This document shows positions 14,835 through 21,910 of a DNA stretch of 64,000 nucleotides, piece by piece (within the stretch, counting starts at the first letter, position 1; each line of letters begins with the position of its first letter). The stretch covers positions 62,001 through 126,000 of the forward strand of contig DASVPR010000055.1 of the NCBI GenBank assembly GCA_036389485.1. Direction: 5' to 3'. Both the position numbers and the translations under genes were made by a program. This DNA is from CADCVT01 sp036389485 (GTDB lineage: Bacteria > Actinomycetota > Thermoleophilia > Solirubrobacterales > Solirubrobacteraceae). The notes beneath the pieces are model-generated. The model saw nothing but the letters and a program-made list of their open reading frames with translations. It was not told the DNA's origin and made no database searches.

Positions 14835-16013
14835 CTACCCGGTGCGAGCCCGCCAGATCGTGGTCGTCCTCCCGCGGCGCGCCGCCCACGTGGCGTAGGC
14901 GCCGTTCCACGCGGGATCGCCGACGATCGGGCGCGCCGCGGTGAAGCGGGCCAGCGGAGAGGGGATGCCCGTGCGGCGGGCGAGCACGAGGCCGAACTCG
15001 TCCTCGCCCGTCTCGCCGACGAACGCGATCCGGCCGCGCCGGTACGCGACGGCGAACGTCGTGGGCTCGTACCCGAAGTCGCCGCGCGGGGGACGCACCT
15101 CGACCGGCCCCGCGCGGCCGTCGCGCGGGACGAGCGCGAGCCCGTGACCCGTCTCGTCCTTCTGGTAGCTGACCACGAGCGACCCGTCGCGGCCGACCGC
15201 GAACCACTCGAGGATGTCGCCGAGCGAGCCGCCCGGCGCGCGACGGACCGTGCGCACGACGCGGCCGCTGCGCAGGTCGAGCACCTTCGCGCTGCTCCGC
15301 TCCAGATGCGCCGGATAGGTCTCCTGCCAGGCGACGTAGCGCCCCGCGAGCCGGACGGCGCCGACATCGACGCGCGGCTCCGCACCCAGCCAGGCGGAGG
15401 TCCCATGAGCGACCACGCGCGGGCCGGCCCGCGGTCGCGCGAGGTCGTACAAGACGATCTGCTCGTGCTGGCGTGCTCCGCGGCGCGTACACCGCGTCAC
15501 GGTCTCGAGGTAGGCCAGCTGCGTCCCCGAGATGACGGGCTCGGAGGGCGAGGTCGACGGCTCGCACCCGTCGGGCCGGGTCGCGCCGCGCGTGCCGGCC
15601 AGGTGCAGGAACGGGCCCCCGAGCGGCCCGACGATGAGCGTCGTCGACCCCGCGCCCCCCGCGAGGACCTCCACGCCGCTCCTCAGCTCGCCCACGGGAG
15701 CGGGCTCGCCGGCGGGCCGGCGGGCGTGACGGACGAGCGCGAGGTGCGTCGACGACGCGGCGACGGCACCCAGGGCCTGCGTGGTCGGGCGTCGCGTCGG
15801 CGGGAACGCGAAGAGCGTGACGGGCGGGCCGCTGCCGTCGCCGGCGCGCACCCGCAGCGAGCCGTCCGCGGCCGTCGATCCCCAGACGACGCGGGACCCG
15901 GCGAGCGCCAGGCCGGCGTCGACGTCGTCGCGCGCGATCGGGACCGCCGCCGCGGCGACATCGGCCACGGCGAGGGCCGAGACGGCCGCGAGGGCGGCCA
16001 CGCCGCGCCGCAT
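14835..16013 (-). CDS. Exported beta-propeller-like protein, function unknown
   Basis: 392-residue protein with a Sec signal peptide (RRGVAALAAVSALAVADVAA, cleavage near Ala22). The remainder has repeated strand patterns such as SRVVWGSTAADGSLRVRAGD, GTQLAYLETVTRCTRRG, GRYVAWQETYPAHLERS and GRIAFVGETGEDEF, with 'W/A-Y-W' strand ends and basic turns, typical of TolB/WD-like propellers in actinobacterial secreted proteins. No catalytic motif is seen. It ends just upstream of the small acidic protein gene and may share its transcript. Confidence 0.75.
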   Translation of the reverse strand: MRRGVAALAAVSALAVADVAAAAVPIARDDVDAGLALAGSRVVWGSTAADGSLRVRAGDGSGPPVTLFAFPPTRRPTTQALGAVAASSTHLALVRHARRPAGEPAPVGELRSGVEVLAGGAGSTTLIVGPLGGPFLHLAGTRGATRPDGCEPSTSPSEPVISGTQLAYLETVTRCTRRGARQHEQIVLYDLARPRAGPRVVAHGTSAWLGAEPRVDVGAVRLAGRYVAWQETYPAHLERSSAKVLDLRSGRVVRTVRRAPGGSLGDILEWFAVGRDGSLVVSYQKDETGHGLALVPRDGRAGPVEVRPPRGDFGYEPTTFAVAYRRGRIAFVGETGEDEFGLVLARRTGIPSPLARFTAARPIVGDPAWNGAYATWAARRGRTTTIWRARTG

Positions 16014-16019
16014 CGCGGA

Positions 16020-16424
16020 CTAGCCCGGCCCGCGCTCGAGCTGAGCGGCGTCGTCGAAGTGCGGCGCCCACGGCTGCGCCGAGCTCGTCCACACCTCGAA
16101 CGCCGGCTGGAACCACGACGCGTCGTCGAGCGAGCCGACCTTGACGAAGACCAGGTCCGGCGCGACCGCGGCGATGCTGAAGATCGGCGAGCCGCACGCC
16201 GAGCAGAAGTGGCGCTCGGTGTCGCCGCCGTGGTCCGTGCCGACCGTCGTGAACGACGCCAGCGTGCTCCCCTCGACGCTGAAGGCCGCGCGCGGGTACC
16301 CCGCGATCGCCGAGAACGGGTTGCCCGTCTGGCGCTGGCAGTCGGTGCAGTGGCAGACCGCCTGCGCGACGGGCTCCCCCTCGACGCGATACGTCACGCC
16401 TCCGCACAGGCACCGGCCGGTCAT
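16020..16424 (-). CDS. GFA-family (DUF636) zinc-binding protein
   Basis: 134-residue protein with the cysteine pattern of the glutathione-dependent formaldehyde-activating family: C5-X-C7 (GRCLCGGV), C24-X-C26-X2-C29 (CHCTDCQRQTG) and C74-X2-C77 (HFCSACGSP). These bind structural and catalytic zinc ions. The family is broad, and most members act on unidentified substrates. Actinobacteria generally lack glutathione, so formaldehyde-glutathione chemistry is doubtful here. Confidence 0.9.
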   Translation of the reverse strand: MTGRCLCGGVTYRVEGEPVAQAVCHCTDCQRQTGNPFSAIAGYPRAAFSVEGSTLASFTTVGTDHGGDTERHFCSACGSPIFSIAAVAPDLVFVKVGSLDDASWFQPAFEVWTSSAQPWAPHFDDAAQLERGPG

Positions 16425-16475
16425 GACCCGCGACGGTACTTGACGCGGCCGCCGCGCGCGCGATTGAGTCCGCGG

Positions 16476-17243
16476 ATGGAGTTCACGGCCGCCGCGGAGA
16501 AGTACGACCGGTTCATGGGGCGCTACACGGCGAGCCTGGCGCCGCTGCTCGCGGACGCGGCGGGCGTGGGCGCCGGGATGAAGGTGCTCGACGTCGGCTG
16601 CGGGCCCGGCGGGCTGACCTCCGAGCTGGCGCGGCGCGTCGGCGCCGAGAACGTCGCCGCGATCGACCCCGCGCCGCAGTTCGCCCAGGCCTGCGCGCAG
16701 CGGCATCCGGGCGCCGACGTCCAGGTCGGCGTCGCCGAGGAGCTGCCGTGGCCCGGCGACTCCTTCGACGTGACGCTGGCCTCGCTCGTCGTCGCCTTCA
16801 TGCGGGACGCCGACGCGGGCATCCGGGAGATGGCGAGGGTCACCCGCCCCGGCGGCACCGTCGCCGCCTGCATGTGGGACGTCGTGGAGGGCGGGATGAC
16901 CATGCTCACGACCTTCTGGCGCGCGGTTCGCTCGTTCGACCGCGAGGCCGCGGGGGAGCGCCAACGGCCCGGCACCTCGCGGGGCGATCTCGGCGAGCGC
17001 TTCCGGCGGGCGGGGCTCGAGGACGTCGTCGAAGGGGAGCTCGAGGCCCGCGCGCACTACGCGGACTTCGACGACTTCTGGGAGCCGTTCACGTTCGCCG
17101 TCGGGCCGGCGGGCACGTTCCTCGCGTCGCAGCCCCCCGAGCAGCAGGACCGGATTCGCGACGCGTGCCGTGAGGCGCTGCCGAGCGACGGACCCTTCGA
17201 GCTGACGGCCCGCGCGTGGTACGCGGCCGGCCGGCCCGGCTAG
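16476..17243 (+). CDS. Class I SAM-dependent methyltransferase
   Basis: 255-residue methyltransferase of the Methyltransf_11 type. Motif I is VLDVGCGPGGLTSELA, an acidic residue follows in AAIDPAPQFA, motif II/III are DSFDVTLASLVV and VTRPGGTVAACMWD. The C-terminal part (about 150-250) is a substrate-specific region. The ATG at 16476 is preceded by a short intergenic gap with the divergent GFA gene. Substrate unknown; it is 12 bp upstream of an SDR gene and probably co-transcribed with it. Confidence 0.9.
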   Translation: MEFTAAAEKYDRFMGRYTASLAPLLADAAGVGAGMKVLDVGCGPGGLTSELARRVGAENVAAIDPAPQFAQACAQRHPGADVQVGVAEELPWPGDSFDVTLASLVVAFMRDADAGIREMARVTRPGGTVAACMWDVVEGGMTMLTTFWRAVRSFDREAAGERQRPGTSRGDLGERFRRAGLEDVVEGELEARAHYADFDDFWEPFTFAVGPAGTFLASQPPEQQDRIRDACREALPSDGPFELTARAWYAAGRPG

Positions 17244-17255
17244 GGTCCTCGGCGG

Positions 17256-18023
17256 ATGGAGCTCGAAGGCCGGACGGTCGTGGTCACGGGAGCGGCCGAC
17301 GGGATCGGCGGCGCGCTCGTCGATGCGCTGCTGGCGCAGGGAGCGAAGACGGTGGTCGCGACGGACCTCGACGCGCCGCCGGAGCGGGAGGGCGTCGTCG
17401 CGCGGGTCCTCGACGTCACCGACGAGGACGCGACCCGCGCCCTCGTGGAGGAGCTCGGCCCGATCGACGCGTGGTTCGCCAACGCGGGCGTCTCGACCGG
17501 CGGCGGCCCGGAGGCCGGCGACGCGACGTGGGACCTCCAGTGGCGGGTCAACCTGATGGCCCACGTCTACGCGGCCCGCGCGCTCCTTCCCGGCTGGATC
17601 GGGCGGGGCGAGGGCCACCTCGTCACGACCGCGTCGATGGCCGGCCTGCTCACCGCGATCGGCGACGCGCCCTACTCGGCGACCAAGCACGCCGCGGTCG
17701 GCTTCGCCGAGTGGCTCGCGTTCACGCACGGCGCGCAGGGCGTCCGCGTGTCGTGCGTCTGCCCCGGGGCTGTCGACACCGCGATGCTCCGCGCCGGCGC
17801 GGGCGGCGACGCCGCGAAGGCGGCCGCGATGATCGGCGGCGGCGAGCCGCAGCGACCGGAGGAGGCGGCCGCGCGCATCCTCGAGGGCGTCCGCGAGGAT
17901 CGCTTCCTCATCTACACCCATCCGGAGATGCACGAGTTCGTCGTCGGCAAGGCGGAGAACCCGGAGCGCTGGATCCGCGGGATGACGAAGCTCTGGGCCC
18001 GCGCCCAGACGCTCCTGCGCTAG
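17256..18023 (+). CDS. Short-chain dehydrogenase/reductase
   Basis: 255-residue classical SDR. The nucleotide-binding motif is TGAADGIGG, then ATDLDAPP (suggesting NAD preference through the acidic residue after strand 2), FANAGVS (NNAG equivalent), catalytic Ser in TTASMAG, and the YSATK catalytic Tyr-Lys. CPGAVDT closes the cofactor site. Located directly after the methyltransferase gene. Its stop overlaps the end of a pseudogene remnant on the other strand. Substrate unknown. Confidence 0.93.
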   Translation: MELEGRTVVVTGAADGIGGALVDALLAQGAKTVVATDLDAPPEREGVVARVLDVTDEDATRALVEELGPIDAWFANAGVSTGGGPEAGDATWDLQWRVNLMAHVYAARALLPGWIGRGEGHLVTTASMAGLLTAIGDAPYSATKHAAVGFAEWLAFTHGAQGVRVSCVCPGAVDTAMLRAGAGGDAAKAAAMIGGGEPQRPEEAAARILEGVREDRFLIYTHPEMHEFVVGKAENPERWIRGMTKLWARAQTLLR

Positions 18024-18259
18024 CCCTTCTTTGCGCGGCTGGGCGCGACGCGCGGGGGCTCGTCCGGCATCTTCGGATACACCGGCGGCCACGGCGCGTC
18101 GCGCAGGCCGTTCGCGCGGTCGCGCTCGTGCATCGCGAGGAACGGCTCGAGCGACTGCGGCGCCTCGTCGATGCCGGCCCACGGGTCGCCGAGGCGGTCG
18201 AGGCGGTCTGGGACGGTCGCGACCGTCGGCTCGTCGTGGTGCAGCTCGTCGACCTCCGA
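18020..18259 (-). pseudogene. C-terminal remnant of a LigD-type DNA polymerase (PolDom)
   Basis: Translated on the minus strand in frame with the stop of the upstream MFS-PAP2 gene, this stretch gives about 78 residues without a start codon. It contains EPTVATVPDRLDRLGDPWAG, then IDEAPQSLEPFL, PWPPVYPKMPDEPPRV and APSRAKKG. This is how many actinobacterial stand-alone LigD-like polymerase proteins end (GDPWAG-D pattern, YPKMPGEPxRVxPSRA). No upstream polymerase sequence is present: homology starts right after the stop of the MFS-PAP2 gene. It is probably a truncated gene left by a deletion or insertion. Confidence rests on remembered family endings, not on a search. Confidence 0.6.
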
Positions 18260-20164
18260 CTAGCCCGGAGCGGAGGCGGGGACGGGCTCTCGGGCCTCGG
18301 CGCGCTCCGTCGCCTCGCCGGGGAGCAGCCCCGCGGCCCGGACGAGCGCGACGCTGAACACGCCGACCTCCCAGCCGATGAGCCCGCCGACGACGACGTC
18401 GATCGGGAAGTGCGCGCCGAACGTGACCCGGGTGATCGCGATCGCGAAGAGGTAGACGAGCAGCGGCCAGGTCAGCCGCGGGACCATCTTGATGAGCGCG
18501 GCGACCATGGCCGCCGTGACCATGAGGTGCCCGCTCGGGAAGCTCGCGATGTGCGCCCACGTGCGGCCGTGGATGAGGCCGGCCTCGGCGCCCAGGGCCT
18601 CCTCGGGCCGCGGCCGGTCGAAGAGGATCTGGAAGGGCTCGAGGATGGCGTCCGAGCCGAAGGCGGCGAGCAGCATCGCGACGGCCGCGCCGGCGACGTA
18701 CCGCCCGCGGCGCAGGAACGCGGCGGCGACGAGCGCGATGCCGACGAGGATCGCGTAGTTGCGGCTGTGCGGGTCGAGCGCCTGGTACAGCCAGTCCGGG
18801 CCCTGGCCGAGGCCGTTGACCGCGCGGAACACGGCCTCGTCGGTGCCCTGCAGCGCGGGCAGCGCGACGCCTACGGCGGCGACCCCGAGCACGCCGAGGC
18901 CGAGCCGCGGGGCCCACGCGCGGACGACTTCCCGGAGGGCCGAGCGGTGGGGGAGGGGCGCGAGCCGCGGCCTCGCCTTCGCCCGCTCCGCCCGTGAGAG
19001 CGGGATCGCGGCGACGAGCGCGGTGCCGCCCATGCCCAGCAGGGCGCGGTACGAGCCGCTGGCGGCGACGAGCCCGCCGGCGCTCGGCAGCGCGGCGGCG
19101 CTCGCGATCGCGCGGCCGCTGAAGAAGACGCCCGAGTACGCGCCCGCCTCGCCGTCGGGGATGAAGCGCGCGTAGTACGGGAAGCCGAGCGCGGTCACGA
19201 CGCCGGCGCCGACCGCGGCCAGCGCGAACGGCGCGGCCGCGACCGCGACGCTCGAGGCCGGGACCGCGAGCACGAGCCCGGCGCCGAGGGCGAGCGTGCC
19301 GGCGATGAGCGCCGTCCGGACGCGCTCGGGCTTCAGCGCGCCGGCCGCCAGCATCCCCGCGCCGGTGAGGAGGCCGAACGCGGCGAGGATCAGCCCGGCG
19401 GCGGCCGCGCCGAGATCGAGGACGTCCTCGGCGTACAGGACCATGAACGGCGCCAGCGCGACGTACGCGAAGACCCAGAGGACCTGTGCCGCCAGCACCT
19501 CGCGCGCGCCGGGCGTCCGGGCCGCGCGGACGAGGTCGCGACCGAGGGCCCGTGCCGTGGCGCGGCGCGAAGTCGCTTCGGGCGCCGGGCTCGCCACGGC
19601 CGGCTTCCTCCTCTCCCGCACGATCCTGAGCGTCAACGTCGGGAGGGCGAGGAGCGGGACGACGACCGCGGCGACGACGAAGAGGAGCTCCGGCGCGCTC
19701 TCGACGAGCACGCCGCCGCCGACCGTGCCGAGCAGCGCGCCGAGGAGCAGCGCGATCTCCTGTGCGCCGGTGGCGCGGGGACGGTGCTCGTCCTCGAAGC
19801 GCTCGGCCACGACCGCCCGGTGCGCGGTGGTCGCCGCGTTGAGGCCGATGTACACGGCGGCGGCGGCGAGCGTCAGCGCGAAGTAGGTGCTGGCGGTGCC
19901 GAGCGCGATCGCGGCAAGGCCGCCGCCCGCCACGAGCGCGCCGCCGAGGATGAACGGGAAGCGGGTCCCGCGGCGGTCGCTCCACCAGCCGGCCCCGAGC
20001 GGTACCGCGAAGCCGGCGACGGCGTTGACGAGCATGACCGCGCCGATGAGGCCCGGGTTGTGCTCGATCTCGTCGAGCAGGACCGGGACGTACGCCGTGG
20101 TCAGGGCGCGCGCGGCGCCGAGGCCGACGGCGACGGCGGAGAACGCGGCGAGGAACCGGATCAC
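18260..20164 (-). CDS. MFS transporter fused to a PAP2 lipid phosphatase
   Basis: 634-residue membrane protein of two domains. Residues about 1-410 are a 12-helix major facilitator (loop motif GWWSDRRGTRFP after helix 2). Residues about 430-620 are a PAP2 phosphatase with all three motifs: FDRPRP, FPSGH and R-VTFGA-H-FPI-D. PAP2 enzymes dephosphorylate phosphatidate, lysophosphatidate or polyprenyl pyrophosphates on the outer membrane face. The start overlaps the end of the upstream lipid-kinase gene as ATGA. The fusion suggests transport coupled with phosphate removal from a lipid or lipid-linked substrate (inference). Confidence 0.88.
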   Translation of the reverse strand: MIRFLAAFSAVAVGLGAARALTTAYVPVLLDEIEHNPGLIGAVMLVNAVAGFAVPLGAGWWSDRRGTRFPFILGGALVAGGGLAAIALGTASTYFALTLAAAAVYIGLNAATTAHRAVVAERFEDEHRPRATGAQEIALLLGALLGTVGGGVLVESAPELLFVVAAVVVPLLALPTLTLRIVRERRKPAVASPAPEATSRRATARALGRDLVRAARTPGAREVLAAQVLWVFAYVALAPFMVLYAEDVLDLGAAAAGLILAAFGLLTGAGMLAAGALKPERVRTALIAGTLALGAGLVLAVPASSVAVAAAPFALAAVGAGVVTALGFPYYARFIPDGEAGAYSGVFFSGRAIASAAALPSAGGLVAASGSYRALLGMGGTALVAAIPLSRAERAKARPRLAPLPHRSALREVVRAWAPRLGLGVLGVAAVGVALPALQGTDEAVFRAVNGLGQGPDWLYQALDPHSRNYAILVGIALVAAAFLRRGRYVAGAAVAMLLAAFGSDAILEPFQILFDRPRPEEALGAEAGLIHGRTWAHIASFPSGHLMVTAAMVAALIKMVPRLTWPLLVYLFAIAITRVTFGAHFPIDVVVGGLIGWEVGVFSVALVRAAGLLPGEATERAEAREPVPASAPG

Positions 20165-21102
20165 GGCCGCACCACCTTCAGGAAGCCGGGCAGCGCCGAG
20201 ACAGTCGCGGTCGTGACGCCGAGCGGCTCGGCGTCGGCGACCATCGGCACCTCGAGGTCGAGGCGCGCCTCGGCGCCGCGGTACCAGTCGACGCCCGGGC
20301 GGTCCAGGTGCCGCCCGCCGTGCGCCGCGCGCATCAGCGACAGCGTCTCGCGGCGCGTCGACGCGTGCAGGACGATCGACTCGAGCAGTCCGTCGTCGAC
20401 GCGCGCGATCGGGTCGACGCGGAACCCGTAGGCGAAGAGCGGCGCGTTCGAGAGGAACGCCTGCGCGACGAGGCCCTCCTCGACGACGTGCCCGTCGACG
20501 GTGAGCCGCATCGGGACGGGCGCGAAGCGGCGGATCGCCCGGGCGAACGCGCTGATCCCGGCCGCGGTGTCGCCGGAGTTCTCGCCGTGGTAGAGCGTCC
20601 GGGCCGAAGCGTGGAAGCCCGCGCTGACGCCCTCGACCGCGACCACCGACCGCTCGGGCGTCCGGACGGCGAGCGCGTCGAAGGGCTTGGCCTCACCGCG
20701 GACCGCGAGGTTGATGGCGGCGCGCCAGTGGGTCGGGATGCCGAGCGCGCGAGCCAGGTTGTTCGCGCGGCCGGCGGGGAGGAGCGCGATCTCGGGGAGC
20801 GGCGCGCCCTTCCCGAGGTTCGCCACCGCGTGCAGCGAGCCGTCGCCACCGGCGAGCAGCACCCGCCGGCCCTGGGCGCGGGCGAGCGCGCCCGCGAGCT
20901 CCTCGGGCGACCCTGTGATCGTGCCGCGCGCGCGTGCGCCGGCCGCCTCGAGCAGCGCGACGATCTTCGACAGGGCGCGGACCGGGTCGCCGAGCCCGCT
21001 GGCGTGCGCGTTGACGATCGCGTCGACGTGCCGCGGGGGGAGCGCCGCGCGCGTGCGGACCGTCTCCCTCCGGCCCAGCCTCAGTCTCGCGCGCTGACTC
21101 AT
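20161..21102 (-). CDS. Diacylglycerol/lipid kinase-family protein (DagK/YegS-like)
   Basis: 313-residue kinase with the catalytic-domain signature LLAGGDGSLHAVAN (GGDGT variant with Ser), then LLPAGRANNLARALGI and the C-terminal beta-sandwich with GFHASAR and a VDDGLLESIV motif. Members phosphorylate diacylglycerol or other lipid hydroxyls with ATP. The N-terminus carries an extra basic stretch, and translation could begin a little downstream. It is the first gene of a coupled pair with the MFS-PAP2 fusion, so a kinase and a phosphatase for lipid substrates are made together. Confidence 0.9.
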   Translation of the reverse strand: MSQRARLRLGRRETVRTRAALPPRHVDAIVNAHASGLGDPVRALSKIVALLEAAGARARGTITGSPEELAGALARAQGRRVLLAGGDGSLHAVANLGKGAPLPEIALLPAGRANNLARALGIPTHWRAAINLAVRGEAKPFDALAVRTPERSVVAVEGVSAGFHASARTLYHGENSGDTAAGISAFARAIRRFAPVPMRLTVDGHVVEEGLVAQAFLSNAPLFAYGFRVDPIARVDDGLLESIVLHASTRRETLSLMRAAHGGRHLDRPGVDWYRGAEARLDLEVPMVADAEPLGVTTATVSALPGFLKVVRP

Positions 21103-21175
21103 CCCTGACCCGTTCCTTCAGCCTTTCGACCGACCGTACTCCTGTGCGTCATCCGATGACAAGGAGTGGTTGTGC

Positions 21176-21244
21176 ATGCAACAAGTTTACGCTCGCGAGG
21201 CGGAAATGGCAAGTCGGGTGTTGCGCGCAAGTTCTGGCGGGTAG
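21176..21244 (+). CDS. Possible 22-residue peptide in the leader of the PAP2 gene
   Basis: An ATG at 21176 lies 9 bases after a perfect AAGGAG and opens a 22-codon frame (MQQVYAREAEMASRV..., ending GG) with a TAG at 21242. Its codons (CAA, GTT, GCA, AGT, TCT) are much less GC-biased than neighbouring genes. The stretch 21103-21349 otherwise contains no gene. It may be a leader peptide, a small protein or chance; the good ribosome binding site is the only support. Confidence 0.3.
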   Translation: MQQVYAREAEMASRVLRASSGG

Positions 21245-21314
21245 TGCCGTTTACAAGGTGGCGATGGGCCGCGGGAGAGGACCTCCGCCGCCTCCTCATC
21301 AGTCGCACTACGCA

Positions 21315-21331
21315 TCCGCGCGCTGCGCGGA
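21315..21331 (+). promoter_or_regulatory. Small GC hairpin before the PAP2 start
   Basis: TCCGCGC-GCT-GCGCGGA forms a perfect 7-bp stem with a three-base loop, 18 bases before the start codon at 21350. It lies where the ribosome would load and could modulate translation of the PAP2 gene. There is no following T-run, so it is not a standard terminator. Confidence 0.4.
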
Positions 21332-21349
21332 CGCCCTCTTACGCCTGAA

Positions 21350-21895
21350 ATGGACTTCCTGCACCAGCTGCTCCAGCTCGACCATTCCGCCGTCGAGCAC
21401 GTCGCACAGTTCCGCACGCCGGCGGCGACCGCCGTCTTCGCCCTCGCGAGCGTCTGGTGGATCAAGGGCCCGCTGTTCGTCGTCACCGCGTTCCTCCGCG
21501 ACGTCAAGAACCGCGCCCTGCTGCTGCCCACCGCCTTCGCGGTCGCCGTCAGCCTCGTCCTCGCGGACCTCGCCTCGAGTGGCCTGAAGGAGGTCGTCGA
21601 CCGGCCGCGCCCGCCGCGAGCGGACCCCGGCTTCGACGCCGCCGTCTCGGTCCCGCCGTCGCCCAGCTTCCCGTCAGGCCACGCCTCGACCACGTTCGCG
21701 TGCGCCGTCGCGGTCGCGATCCTCGTCCCGAAGCTCCGCTGGCCGGCACTCGGCCTCGCGGCGACCGTCGGCCTCGCCCGCGTCTACCTCGGCGTGCACT
21801 ACGGGCTGGACGTCCTCGCCGGCGCCGCGCTCGGCAGCGTCATCGGGGTCGCCGTCGCGCTGGTCGTGCGCCGCTTCGCCTTCGCCAGGCCCTAG
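21350..21895 (+). CDS. PAP2-family phosphatase
   Basis: 181-residue integral membrane phosphatase. All three catalytic motifs are present: K-EVVD-RP-RP, P-S-F-PSGH-AS and R-VYLGV-H-YGL-D. About five hydrophobic helices are visible. Such short PAP2 proteins hydrolyse undecaprenyl pyrophosphate, phosphatidylglycerol phosphate or phosphatidate at the outer face of the membrane. It lies 15 bp before the GH5 gene and is divergent from the lipid-kinase/MFS-PAP2 operon, adding to the lipid-phosphate theme. Confidence 0.9.
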   Translation: MDFLHQLLQLDHSAVEHVAQFRTPAATAVFALASVWWIKGPLFVVTAFLRDVKNRALLLPTAFAVAVSLVLADLASSGLKEVVDRPRPPRADPGFDAAVSVPPSPSFPSGHASTTFACAVAVAILVPKLRWPALGLAATVGLARVYLGVHYGLDVLAGAALGSVIGVAVALVVRRFAFARP

Positions 21896-21910
21896 GCTCC
21901 GGCGCGCCGG

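Noticed and set aside
16020..19985. Minus-strand frame joining the GFA protein to an upstream extension of over 1000 residues
   Set aside because: Only the last 134 residues match a family; the remainder lies antisense to the methyltransferase and SDR genes and out of frame with the MFS-PAP2 gene.
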